Shown here: positions 16,533 through 24,832 of the stretch, in pieces
Layout: the number at the start of each line of letters is the position of its first letter
Position numbering within the stretch: position 1 is the stretch's first letter
Source of the DNA: Nevskia sp035651715
GTDB lineage: Bacteria; Pseudomonadota; Gammaproteobacteria; Nevskiales; Nevskiaceae
Assembly: GCA_035651715.1 (NCBI GenBank)
Contig: DASRFD010000060.1
Span: forward strand, 1-64,000
Reading direction: 5' to 3'
Length of the DNA stretch: 64,000 bases
The notes under the pieces: generated by a model
What the model saw: only the letters and a program-made list of their open reading frames with translations
What the model was told of the DNA's origin: nothing
The model's database searches: none
Position numbers and translations under genes: made by a program

Positions 16533-16833
16533 CGGTCGGTTCTCGATTGTTGGAATGTGATGTTCTTCAACCCCCAAGCGTCGCAGCCGCCTCTGAGCAG
16601 CCTGTTCCTTGCGGTGTTGCTTCCCTCGCCCGGAGCGGTTGACCGGGCCTGTGCCTGCCGCACTCGCAAGCGGCATGCCGGGCGGCCGCCAGGCATCGGC
16701 ATCAAAAATGTCCCCTGTGCGTGTCCGGCTGCAAGCGCGGGCCATCTCACGCGTCCGCGCGGAGCCACGTGATCGATTGGCCTTTGCCGGATTTTTTACG
16801 CCGGTAAAGCGGGGAGCGTCAATGAGCCATTTT
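16533..16833. other. Intergenic region upstream of the S53 peptidase gene (301 bp)
   Basis: It should contain the peptidase promoter and the 3' end of the LysR transcript. No gene, clean hairpin terminator or strong promoter match was found. Confidence 0.4.
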
Positions 16834-17745
16834 TTACGGGTGGAGCAGGCTTGCCGAAGACGTACCCGCCAGGGCGGTGTCGAGAAAATTGCGCAGCGCC
16901 GGCGAGGCCTGGCCACGCTTCCAGGCCAGCAGGATGTCGGCGGTGGCGCCGCTCTCCACCAGGGGGCGGAACGCCACGCCGGGCACCTGGATGCGCTGCA
17001 TCGAGCCCGCGACCAGGGCCACGCCGACGCCGGCCGCGACCAGGCCGACGATGGTCGGCATCTCGTGCACTTCCTGCACCAGGCGCGGCCGGAACCCCGC
17101 CTCCAGGCACAGCGCGAGGATCTGGTCGTGCAATCCAGTGCTGACACTGCGCGAATAGAGGATGAAGGGCTCGCCTTGCAGCGCCGCCAGCGGCAGGCGC
17201 TTGCGCCGCGCCAGCGGATTGGCGGCATGCAGGGCCACCACCAGCGGATCGCGCAGCACCACCCGCGTCTCCAGCTGCTCCAGCTGGGCATGCTGCGTCG
17301 GGCGGAAGAAGCCGACGTCGAGGCCGCCCTCCGCGAGGCGTGCGATCTGTTCGTGGGTGCTCAACTCGCGCAGCTGCAGCTGCACCCCCGGAAACGCCAG
17401 GCGGAAGTCATGCAGCACCCGCGGCATCACCGGGGTCAGCGGCAGCGAGCCGGTGAAGCCCAGCTGCAGCACCCCGCTCTCGCCGCGACCCAGCCGCTGC
17501 ACCGCCGTGCGCGCCGCCTCGGCCTGCTCCAGCAAAGCACGGGCGCGCTGCAGCAGTTCCCGGCCGGCGTCGGTGAGGCTGGTGCGGTGGCCCGCGCGTT
17601 CGAACAGGGCCACGCCCAACTCCTGCTCCAGCGCCTGGATCTGCTGCGACAGCGGCGGCTGCGAGATGTGCAGGCGCTGCGCCGCCCGGCCGAAGTGCAG
17701 CTCCTCGGCCACGGCCACGAAGTAACGCAGGCGGCGCAATTCCAT
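16834..17745 (-). CDS. LysR family transcriptional regulator
   Basis: 303 aa. The N-terminal 'MELRRLRYFVAVAEELHFGRAAQRLHISQPPLSQQIQALEQELG' is a canonical LysR winged helix-turn-helix. The effector domain ('LQLGFTGSLPLTPVMPRVLHDFRLAFPGVQL...LVVALHAANPLA') is of the CatR/BenM/HcaR-like subgroup. It is divergent from an MFS transporter gene, and a perfect T-N11-A palindrome directly abuts its start codon, so autorepression and control of the transporter are likely. The inducer is unknown. Confidence 0.9.
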   Translation of the reverse strand: MELRRLRYFVAVAEELHFGRAAQRLHISQPPLSQQIQALEQELGVALFERAGHRTSLTDAGRELLQRARALLEQAEAARTAVQRLGRGESGVLQLGFTGSLPLTPVMPRVLHDFRLAFPGVQLQLRELSTHEQIARLAEGGLDVGFFRPTQHAQLEQLETRVVLRDPLVVALHAANPLARRKRLPLAALQGEPFILYSRSVSTGLHDQILALCLEAGFRPRLVQEVHEMPTIVGLVAAGVGVALVAGSMQRIQVPGVAFRPLVESGATADILLAWKRGQASPALRNFLDTALAGTSSASLLHP

Positions 17746-17762
17746 GATATGAAAATCATATC
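17746..17762. promoter_or_regulatory. LysR-type operator (perfect palindrome, T-N11-A)
   Basis: GATATGA-AAA-TCATATC is a perfect inverted repeat with the T-N11-A form of LysR binding boxes. It touches the LysR start codon and lies close to the MFS promoter, so one bound dimer could affect both directions. Confidence 0.7.
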
Positions 17763-17765
17763 AAA

Positions 17766-17795
17766 TTGACATGAATTTTATATTTGCCGTATCAA
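17766..17795 (+). promoter_or_regulatory. Probable sigma-70 promoter of the MFS gene
   Basis: A consensus -35 TTGACA (17766-17771) is followed after 18 bases by TATCAA (17790-17795), a fair -10. The GTG start of the transporter is 57 bases further on. The operator ends just 4 bases before the -35. Confidence 0.55.
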
Positions 17796-17851
17796 TCCGC
17801 CCGGCCTAAGCTGCGCCATCTTTTTGCAAGTTCACAGGAGCCGGAGACCAG

Positions 17852-19051
17852 GTGCGGATCGGACGCGGGCACTTCGCCGTGGTGGCGGCCGGCATGTGCG
17901 CCTTCTTCAATATGTACATCACCCAGGCGCTGCTGCCGGAGCTGCGGCGGGCTTTCGGCGCCGGTGTGGCCCAGGTCAGCCTCACCGTCACCGCCACCAC
18001 CCTGGGCGTTGCGCTGGCCGCTCCTTTCGCCGGCAGCCTGGCCGACCGCTATGGCCGCAGGCGCGTGCTGCTGGCCGCACTGGGCCTGCTGACCGCAGCC
18101 ACGTTCGGCGCCGCCAGCGCCGACAGCCTGGGCAGCCTGCTGGTCTGGCGCGCGCTGCAGGGCTTCGTCATTCCCGGCATTTTCACCAGCGCCGTGGCCT
18201 ACATCGCCGAGGAGTGGGCGCCGGCCGAGGCGGCGACGATGGCCAGTCTCTACGTCGCCGGCACCGTGCTCGGCAGCTTCTGCGGCCGCTTCATCTCCGG
18301 CTTGGTCACGGCCGAATATGGCTGGCGCAGCGCCTTCCTCACCATGGGTTGCATCAACCTCGCCTTCGTCCCGCTGATCGCGCTGCTGCTGCCGCGCTCG
18401 CGCCGCTTCACGCCGAGTGGCTCACTGCTGGCGTCGCTGTCGGGCGTGGGCACGCACCTGCGCAACGCGCCATTGCTGGCGACGTACGGCATCGGCTTCA
18501 CCCTGCTGTTCGCCCAGGTCGGCACCTTTACCTACGTCAACTTCTATCTCAGCGCCGCGCCGTTCCTCCTGACCACGCACGCCCTGTCCTTCATCTTCTT
18601 CGTGTTCCTGATCGGCATGGCGGTGACTCCGTTCAGCGGCCGCTGGGCCATGCACTGGGGCAGCCGCGCGGTGGGCCTGGCCGCGCTGGCGACCAGCGCG
18701 CTGGGCCTGCTGCTGACGCTGGACCACTGGCTGCCCGCGATCCTGCTCGGCCTGGTGCTCAGCTCGGCCGGCGTGTTCATCGTGCAGTCGCTGGCCACCG
18801 CGATGGTGCCGCGCCTGGCGTTCGGCGCACGCTCCGCCGCGGTCGGCCTGTATCTCACCTGCTACTACTTCGGCGGCAGCGTCGGCGCCACCCTGCCCGC
18901 TTCGATCTGGTCTGCCGCCGGCTGGTGCGGCTGTGTCGCGCTGGTGCTGGCGGTGCAGGCCTGCGCCGCGCTGCTGGTGCAGTCGACCTGGAGCGGACGC
19001 GCCGCACGTCCGGCGCCCGCGGCGCCGCGCGCTTCCACGCTCGGCGTATGA
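17852..19051 (+). CDS. MFS transporter, YnfM-like
   Basis: 399 aa with 12 predicted membrane helices. 'FFNMYITQALLPEL' near the N-terminus and 'GSLADRYGRRRVLLAAL' between helices 2 and 3 are typical of drug:H+ antiporter-1 family members similar to YnfM/arabinose-efflux-like permeases. The start is a GTG preceded by a GGAG-rich site; no better ATG is available. Divergent from a LysR regulator, a common arrangement in which the regulator controls the exporter. Likely exports a small organic molecule; substrate unknown. Confidence 0.85.
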   Translation: MRIGRGHFAVVAAGMCAFFNMYITQALLPELRRAFGAGVAQVSLTVTATTLGVALAAPFAGSLADRYGRRRVLLAALGLLTAATFGAASADSLGSLLVWRALQGFVIPGIFTSAVAYIAEEWAPAEAATMASLYVAGTVLGSFCGRFISGLVTAEYGWRSAFLTMGCINLAFVPLIALLLPRSRRFTPSGSLLASLSGVGTHLRNAPLLATYGIGFTLLFAQVGTFTYVNFYLSAAPFLLTTHALSFIFFVFLIGMAVTPFSGRWAMHWGSRAVGLAALATSALGLLLTLDHWLPAILLGLVLSSAGVFIVQSLATAMVPRLAFGARSAAVGLYLTCYYFGGSVGATLPASIWSAAGWCGCVALVLAVQACAALLVQSTWSGRAARPAPAAPRASTLGV

Positions 19052-19072
19052 AATAGACGCGAGCGATTATCG

Positions 19073-19091
19073 TTCCGTGAAATCGACGGAA
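19073..19091. promoter_or_regulatory. Inverted repeat upstream of HiPIP gene
   Basis: TTCCGT and ACGGAA flank a 7-base spacer, about 105 bp before the HiPIP start. It could be a regulator site; no family is suggested. Confidence 0.25.
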
Positions 19092-19196
19092 TGTTTGGTA
19101 GCGTGCCGGTAGCGGGCGCCGCAAACGTTCTGAGCAAAGACCGGTTGGTGCGCTCCTGAGCTCCCCCCATCTGGCACAGAACCGGAGAAACGCACC

Positions 19197-19523
19197 ATGT
19201 CGCACCCAGTTTCCGCAGACCGCCGCCGCTTCCTCAGCCGCATCGCCCTGGGCGCCGCGGCCCTGCCCTTCCTGAACCTCGCGCCGGCGCAGGCCGCGGA
19301 TCTGCCGCACCTGAGCCCGGACGACGCAGCCGCCAAGGCCCTGGGCTACACCAACGACGCCAGCACCGCCAAGTCGGACCCGGTCTACAAGGCCGGCAGC
19401 TCCTGCTCCAAGTGCGCGTTGTTCACCGCTCCGGCCAGCGGCGACTGGGGCGCCTGCGGCGCGTTCGCCGGCAAGGCCGTGAACAAGAACGGCTGGTGCA
19501 AGGCGTTCGCCCCCAAAGCCTGA
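19197..19523 (+). CDS. High-potential iron-sulfur protein (HiPIP)
   Basis: 108 aa. A Tat signal peptide (RRRFLSRIALGAAALPFLNLAPAQA) is cut near residue 34, leaving a mature protein of about 74 aa. Four cysteines (70, 73, 87, 101) in the pattern C-x2-C-x13-C-x13-C ligate one [4Fe-4S] cluster as in HiPIPs. These are periplasmic one-electron carriers between the bc1 complex and terminal oxidases or reaction centres. The gene stands alone between an MFS gene and a strong terminator, so its partner is not indicated here. No photosynthesis genes are in the window, so a respiratory role is more likely. Confidence 0.93.
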   Translation: MSHPVSADRRRFLSRIALGAAALPFLNLAPAQAADLPHLSPDDAAAKALGYTNDASTAKSDPVYKAGSSCSKCALFTAPASGDWGACGAFAGKAVNKNGWCKAFAPKA

Positions 19524-19540
19524 CGGTCGCGGCAGTCATG

Positions 19541-19570
19541 AAAAAGCCCCGGCCGAAACCGGGGCTTTTT
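19541..19570. terminator. Bidirectional intrinsic terminator
   Basis: A 12-bp stem AAAAAGCCCCGG / CCGGGGCTTTTT with loop CCGAAA lies between the convergent HiPIP and alanine dehydrogenase genes. Confidence 0.9.
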
Positions 19571-19593
19571 CTTTCATCGCCTCTGCCCGCGCA

Positions 19594-20712
19594 TCAGCCT
19601 TTGAGCGCTTCCTCCGCCGGCTGCCAGGCATAGCCCAGGGTCTCGGCGACGGCCTTGTAGTTGACCTTGCCGTTGCAGACGTTGAGCCCCTCGCGCAGGT
19701 TGGCGTCGTCCTGCAGGGCCTTGCGCCAGCCCTTGTCGGCCAGCGCCAGCGCGAACGGCATGGTGGCGTTGGTCAGGGCAAAGGTGGAGGTGCGCGCGAC
19801 GCCGCCGGGCATGTTGGCGACGCAGTAGTGCACCACGCCTTCCTCGACGTATGTGGGATTCTGGTGGGTGGTGGCGCGCGAAGTCTCGAAGCAGCCACCC
19901 TGGTCGATCGCCACGTCGACGATCACCGCGCCCGGCTTCATCTTCTTGAGCATGGCGCGGGTCACCAGCTTCGGTGCCGCGGCGCCCGGCACCAGCACCG
20001 CGCCGATCACGAGGTCGGCCCGGCTCACCTCGCTTTCCAGCGAGTCGGCGGTGGAATACAGCGTGGTCAAGCGGCGCTCGAAGATGGTGTCGAGCCAATT
20101 CAGGCGCGGCAAGGAGCGGTCGAGGATGGTGACGTCGGCGCCCATGCCCACGGCGACACGCGCCGCGTTGTAGCCGACCACGCCGCCGCCGATGACCACC
20201 ACCTTGGCCGGCGGCACGCCCGGCACGCCGCCGAGCAGCACGCCGTTGCCGCCCTGCGCCTTCTCCATCGCGTGGGCGCCGGCCTGGATCGACATGCGTC
20301 CTGCGACCTCGCTCATCGGCGCCAGCAGCGGCAGCCCGCCGCGGCCGTCGGTGACGGTTTCATAGGCGATGGCGACCGCGCCCGACTCCACCAGGCCCTT
20401 GGTCTGCTCCGGATCCGGCGCCAGGTGCAGGTAGGTGAAAAGCACCTGGCCGCGCCGCAGCATCCTGCACTCCGCCGGCTGCGGCTCCTTGACCTTGATG
20501 ACCATCTCGGCGCGGGCGAACACCTCCGCCGCGTCCTTGACGATCTTCGCCCCGGCCGCCTCGTACTGCGCATCGGTGATACCGATGCCGGCACCGGCCT
20601 GCGTCTGGATGATGATCTGGTGGCCATGCCCGGCCAGCTCGCGCACGCCGGCCGGGGTCAGGCCGACGCGGTATTCGTGGACTTTGATTTCCTTGGGAAC
20701 GCCAATCAGCAT
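19594..20712 (-). CDS. ald: Alanine dehydrogenase
   Basis: 372 aa, the family length. It interconverts L-alanine and pyruvate plus ammonia with NAD in the cytoplasm. Conserved residues are present: Arg15 ('YRVGLTP'), Lys75 ('VKEP'), His96 ('LHLAP'), the Rossmann motif 'VVVIGGGVVGYNAARVAVGMGADVTILD', and 'VDVAIDQGGCFETSRATTHQNPTY'. An AGGAG site precedes the ATG by 7 bases. It is a single-gene unit ending at a bidirectional terminator. Likely used for alanine catabolism or nitrogen balance. Confidence 0.96.
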   Translation of the reverse strand: MLIGVPKEIKVHEYRVGLTPAGVRELAGHGHQIIIQTQAGAGIGITDAQYEAAGAKIVKDAAEVFARAEMVIKVKEPQPAECRMLRRGQVLFTYLHLAPDPEQTKGLVESGAVAIAYETVTDGRGGLPLLAPMSEVAGRMSIQAGAHAMEKAQGGNGVLLGGVPGVPPAKVVVIGGGVVGYNAARVAVGMGADVTILDRSLPRLNWLDTIFERRLTTLYSTADSLESEVSRADLVIGAVLVPGAAAPKLVTRAMLKKMKPGAVIVDVAIDQGGCFETSRATTHQNPTYVEEGVVHYCVANMPGGVARTSTFALTNATMPFALALADKGWRKALQDDANLREGLNVCNGKVNYKAVAETLGYAWQPAEEALKG

Positions 20713-20790
20713 TGAATGGCTCCTGTGATTGCTGAGATGGGCGCAGTTTAGCGCAGGATCATCGCAGCAGACTTTCTAGCCGATTGATAT

Positions 20791-20830
20791 AAAAAACGGC
20801 GAAGCCCGCGATCGGGGCTCCGCCGCCGTT
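20791..20830 (-). terminator. Intrinsic terminator of the Ig-like lipoprotein gene
   Basis: Two stacked stems (AACGGCG/CGCCGTT and AGCCC/GGGCT) are followed on the minus strand by six T residues, about 55 bp after the lipoprotein stop. Confidence 0.75.
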
Positions 20831-20884
20831 ACCCTGCACCTGGCTCGTGGGAAGTCGCCCGCCCGCAAGCCGGTCTCGTCATCC

Positions 20885-22717
20885 TCAGGTTGTTTTGATG
20901 GTGAACAGATAATCAGTGATCAAGCCTGAAGGCACCGTGACCTTGAGATCAAACACGCCGCTCTGACCCGCGGTCCCAGAGGCAGTGACGACAAAACTGT
21001 AGGTGACGCCGCCCTTGGCGCTGGTGCAGGGGTAGGTAAAGCTTGCCGTACCGGATATCGTCGCTGCAGCGCCCGTGGTGGAGGCACTGACAGTCGTCTG
21101 ACCGGGCATGGGATTGCCGTTCTTGTCGGCGATGGTGAATGTGAGAATCGCAGTCTGGCCTGCCGGCAGGGTGAAACTCTTGCTAGCCGAGTTGTAGTAG
21201 GGGCCCGGCGCAGTTGTAGGATTGAAGAAAGCGGGATCGGCCGATGAACCCGACATTACGATGACCAGATTCCTGAAATTGCTCAGTTGCGGCGTCGCCG
21301 AGCAGGCGGCGCTGCCGCCGTTGCAGAGGGGTCCGGTGAATTTTCCGTCTGCCGCGTCAAAAATGCTGTTGAGGTTGAAGTCGACGAACTCCTCGGCGCT
21401 ATCGTGCGCATTGTTTTCATCGTCGTCCCTCCAGGCTTCGGAAAGATCCTTGAACGGCTCGCCGCCCGGGCAACTGCCGAAGGTATAGCCTTGCGCCACG
21501 AGGGCTGCCTTGTCCGAAGCCGACAGGTTGATGCCCGTGCAGTCGTAGAAGCCGTTGCCGTTGAGGTCCTTGTACGACTCTTCGCCGTTATCTGAGGCGA
21601 GAATCACCGCGCGCCCATTCGCCGGTCGCGGATCCTGACTGGTCCAGGTGATGGAGCAGGCGCCGTTTACCGTGCTGCACGACGGCGAATGACTGGTCGC
21701 GCCATTTGACAAAGAACCACCATCGGTAGTGAAGGAAACCGAAGTTCCGTCGAGCACGGCCGCGCCAAAGTGGTCCGCGTCGAGGATATTGAGAGTGGTT
21801 GTATTGCCGTCAACGGTAAGGCCTTCGATATTCGGGCACTTCACCGAGAACGAAAACGCGTCGTTGGTCGAAACGCCGGTACCGATGGCCACACTGGCCC
21901 GGCCTTTGATGGTCCCGTCCGGCGTGGATGCCACCACCGTGGTGGTGGTCGCGACCGTGCCTGCCGTCACCACCGTCTGGACCGTTCCGTCCGGACCGGT
22001 CGTGCCACTCGTAGGATTGATGGCAATACCGCCAGTAACATTGTCGAGAGTGAAGTTCACCGCCTGGCCGGGCACGGGGCCGCCGACGGTATTGACGACC
22101 TTGAACACCACGGTAGCAGTCTGGTTCAGGCCGGACCCCTTGAACCCGATGGTGTTCGGAGTCACCGAAACCTTGGTGATGGAGCTTGCGGGTGCCGGCT
22201 GTACCGTGATGGTACCGGTCGCGCTGAGCGTCACGCCTTCCACCGCAACGGTGGCGGTAATGACGTCGTTGCCCGAGCAGCCCTGGGCAATATAGTTGGT
22301 GGTGGCGCTCCCGGTCGTGGTCGTGACCGGTGAGGTGATCACGCTGGTGCCGGCCGAGATGCAGGGAGAGCTGAAGACCACCTGCACCGCATTCGCGGTA
22401 TACAGTGTGTTGTTGTGATTGATATCCACGATCTCCACGTGCAGACCGGAGCTACCGCCGGCCGCCAGAGGGGACGTCTGGATGAAGATCGCCCCGGGCG
22501 TGAAGGTACCGCCGTTGATGTTGCCCAGGCGATAGTCCGGGGCGGAAACGGCGCCGCCGCTGGAACTGCCGCCGCCGGAACTGGAGCTAGACCCGCTACC
22601 GCCGCCGGAACCGCCCCCGCTGCCCGAACCGATCGACACCCCGCCCCCACCGCAGGCGGCAAGGATGGAAGAGCAAAGGACCACGGCAAACCCGCGGGCA
22701 ATCATCTGACTGCGCAT
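20885..22717 (-). CDS. Ig-like (invasin/Big_1-type) repeat lipoprotein
   Basis: 610 aa from an ATG with GGGGGA six bases upstream; an in-frame ATG 33 bases earlier is less likely. Signal peptide with lipobox 'SSILAAC' followed by a Gly/Ser-rich tether. The body has repeated bacterial Ig-like domains, seen as 'SSITKVSVTPNTIGFKGSGLNQTATVVFKV...VPGQAVNFTL', 'GTSVSFTTDGGSLSN' and 'GNPMPGQTTVSAST'. Two acidic loops of the D-x-N-x-N type ('DLNGNGFYD', 'DFNLNSIFD') resemble calcium-binding loops. A surface-exposed outer-membrane lipoprotein, perhaps adhesive. The G+C is visibly lower than that of its neighbours, hinting at transfer. Single-gene unit. Confidence 0.8.
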   Translation of the reverse strand: MRSQMIARGFAVVLCSSILAACGGGGVSIGSGSGGGSGGGSGSSSSSGGGSSSGGAVSAPDYRLGNINGGTFTPGAIFIQTSPLAAGGSSGLHVEIVDINHNNTLYTANAVQVVFSSPCISAGTSVITSPVTTTTGSATTNYIAQGCSGNDVITATVAVEGVTLSATGTITVQPAPASSITKVSVTPNTIGFKGSGLNQTATVVFKVVNTVGGPVPGQAVNFTLDNVTGGIAINPTSGTTGPDGTVQTVVTAGTVATTTTVVASTPDGTIKGRASVAIGTGVSTNDAFSFSVKCPNIEGLTVDGNTTTLNILDADHFGAAVLDGTSVSFTTDGGSLSNGATSHSPSCSTVNGACSITWTSQDPRPANGRAVILASDNGEESYKDLNGNGFYDCTGINLSASDKAALVAQGYTFGSCPGGEPFKDLSEAWRDDDENNAHDSAEEFVDFNLNSIFDAADGKFTGPLCNGGSAACSATPQLSNFRNLVIVMSGSSADPAFFNPTTAPGPYYNSASKSFTLPAGQTAILTFTIADKNGNPMPGQTTVSASTTGAAATISGTASFTYPCTSAKGGVTYSFVVTASGTAGQSGVFDLKVTVPSGLITDYLFTIKTT

Positions 22718-22879
22718 GAAAATCCCCCAATCCACCGCTTTTTGCGGCACTTCCCTAGGTAACTGATCCTAGCCTCAATTTCGAGCGAAAACAAGAAAAT
22801 CCAGCCGGAATGTAAAGCACTTTGGGAACGGCCCTGCATCGGCCCCTTACCTGCCGAGCCGATCATGCCCGGTCCGGCC

Positions 22880-24436
22880 TTAAGCCTTTGTGACAGCCAC
22901 TGTCGCTGGCGCTTCCCGCCCCAGCGTGCTGCGGCCGCGGCTGTAGCCGAAGTAGATCACCAGGCCGATGAGCAGCCAGGCGAAGAAGCAGATCCAGTTG
23001 GTGATGGACAGGCCCATCATCAGCAGCACGCAGGTGAAGACGGTGGCCAGCGGGGCCAGCACCCCGCCGGGGGCGCGGAAATGACGCACGCGGCCGGGCT
23101 GGCGGTAACGCAGGATCAGCACGCCCAGGGCCACCAGCGTGAAGGCGAACAGGGTGCCGATGTTGGACAGGTCGGCCAGGGTGCCGATATCGAGCAGGCC
23201 GGCGGGAATGCCGACGAGGAAGCCGGCGGTCCAGGTGGAAAAGTCCGGGGTGCGGAAGCGCGGGTGGACGCGGCTGAACAGCTTCGGCAGCAGGCCGTCG
23301 CGCGACATGGCGAACCACACGCGGGCCTGGCCCAGCTGGAACACCAGCAGCGAGGACACCATGCCGATCAGGGCGCCGAGCAGCACCACCAGGCGCACAT
23401 TGTCCATGCCCAGCTTCTTGAGGGTGTTGACCACCGGGGCGGCGTCGTCGAGCAGGCTCTGCCAGGGCACCAGGCCGGTCAGCACCACCGCCACGGCGAC
23501 ATACAGCACCGAGCAGACCAGCAGGGTGGCGAGAATGCCGCGCGGCAGGTCGCGCTGCGGATTCCTGCACTCCTCGGCCGCGGTGGAAACCGAGTCGAAG
23601 CCGATGTAGGTGAAGAAGATGACCGAGCCGCCGGTCAGCACGCCCTGCCAGCCGTTGGGCATGAAGGGCTGCCAGTTGGCCGGATGCACCAGGTGCGCGG
23701 CGAAGCCGACGAACACCAGGATCGCGGCGATCTTCAGCAGCACCATGATGTTGTTGGTGCGGGCCGACTCGCGGATGCCGCGCACCAGCACGAAGGTCAG
23801 CAGCATCACCACGACGAAGGCCGGGATGTTGAAGCCGAAATGCCAGCCCGGATCGTAGAGCGTGTTGCCCTGCAGGTCGGACAGGCCGCCCGGCAGGTAG
23901 GCCGGCGTGATCCAGCGCAGGTCCGGCCGCACGCCGAACCAGTCGAGCAGCCCGACCAGGTGGGCGGAGAAGCCCACGCTCACCGCCATGTTGCTGACCG
24001 CGTATTCCAGGATCAGGTCCCAGCCGATGATCCAGGCGATCAGCTCGCCCATGGTGACGTAGGTGTAGGTGTAGGCGCTGCCGGCGATGGGAATCATCGA
24101 GGCCAGCTCGGCGTAGCACAGCGCGGCAAAGCCGCAGGCGATGGCCACCAGCACGAACGACAGGGCGATGGCCGGGCCGGCGCCGGGACGACCGAAGGAG
24201 TCGCTGTGATGGATCAGGTAGTCCAGCAGCGGCGCATTGAGGATCGAGGAGAACTGCAGCTTGACGCCGGCGATGGCGGTGCCGATCACGGTGAAGATGC
24301 CCGAGCCGATCACGGCGCCGATGCCCAGCGCGGTGAGGCTGCCCCAGCCCAGGGTCTTCTTCAGGCTGCGCTCCTCGCAGTCCGAGTCCGCCACCAGCTT
24401 GTCGATGTCCTTGACGCGGAACAGCCCTGACGCCAT
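22880..24436 (-). CDS. APC family amino acid permease (cationic amino-acid transporter type)
   Basis: 518 aa with about 12-14 membrane helices. The N-terminal 'LGWGSLTALGIGAVIGSGIFTVIGTAI' holds the conserved Gly-Ser-Gly-Ile-Phe substrate motif of the APC superfamily, and 'VIFFTYIGFDSVSTAAEECRNPQRDLPRGI' is typical of the CAT subfamily (YfnA-like). The chosen ATG has AGGGAGGGGG directly upstream. It imports amino acids by cation coupling or exchange; the exact specificity cannot be read off. No operon partner. Confidence 0.88.
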   Translation of the reverse strand: MASGLFRVKDIDKLVADSDCEERSLKKTLGWGSLTALGIGAVIGSGIFTVIGTAIAGVKLQFSSILNAPLLDYLIHHSDSFGRPGAGPAIALSFVLVAIACGFAALCYAELASMIPIAGSAYTYTYVTMGELIAWIIGWDLILEYAVSNMAVSVGFSAHLVGLLDWFGVRPDLRWITPAYLPGGLSDLQGNTLYDPGWHFGFNIPAFVVVMLLTFVLVRGIRESARTNNIMVLLKIAAILVFVGFAAHLVHPANWQPFMPNGWQGVLTGGSVIFFTYIGFDSVSTAAEECRNPQRDLPRGILATLLVCSVLYVAVAVVLTGLVPWQSLLDDAAPVVNTLKKLGMDNVRLVVLLGALIGMVSSLLVFQLGQARVWFAMSRDGLLPKLFSRVHPRFRTPDFSTWTAGFLVGIPAGLLDIGTLADLSNIGTLFAFTLVALGVLILRYRQPGRVRHFRAPGGVLAPLATVFTCVLLMMGLSITNWICFFAWLLIGLVIYFGYSRGRSTLGREAPATVAVTKA

Positions 24437-24755
24437 TACCCCCTCCCTTGTGCGGCGCGCCGGGCGCCGCCGACGGCCGGCTTGCGGCCCCATCGTCTAG
24501 TGCGGTGTGCGGCGCCGCCGCGCGGGGCCGCAGTGGATTCACGTCTGATCGGCCGGGCCTTGCGGGGTGCTGTCGCGCCCTCGCCTGCATCAATGCGGAC
24601 TGCGCACCCGGAGCCGCCGCCTGCAGGTTCTATGCCGCCGACGGGCCTCGAAGCCCGCCCGGATCATGTGCGGGCTAGCTTAGCGATTCCCGCCGCTTCG
24701 TGCAGCGCCGCGGTAAAAACCGGAAGCCAAGCTTGGTAGAATCGCCACCGCGCGC
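24437..24755. other. Intergenic region between permease and tRNA-Arg (319 bp)
   Basis: It carries the permease promoter (minus) and the tRNA promoter (plus), the latter with a -10-like TAGAAT at 24737-24742, 13 bp before the tRNA. No gene is supported. Confidence 0.5.
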
Positions 24756-24832
24756 GCCCCCGTAGCTCAATTGGATAGAGCGCACCCCTCCTAAGGGTGA
24801 GGTTGCCCGTTCAATTCGGGCCGGGGGCACCA
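24756..24832 (+). tRNA. tRNA-Arg (anticodon CCT)
   Basis: 77 nt folded by eye: acceptor stem GCCCCCG/CGGGGGC, D arm, anticodon stem CACCC/GGGTG with loop CTCCTAA (anticodon CCT at 24790-24792), T arm with TTCAATT, discriminator A and encoded CCA. It reads the rare AGG arginine codon. The 3' end lies antisense to the end of the LexA-like gene. Confidence 0.95.

Noticed and set aside
16509..16772. Short plus-strand frame in the gap upstream of the S53 gene
   Set aside because: No ribosome site, no domain, and composition typical of random GC-rich DNA.
24756..24832. tRNA-Arg as an integration site of a genomic island
   Set aside because: No integrase, no second copy of the tRNA 3' end, and the downstream genes look native.
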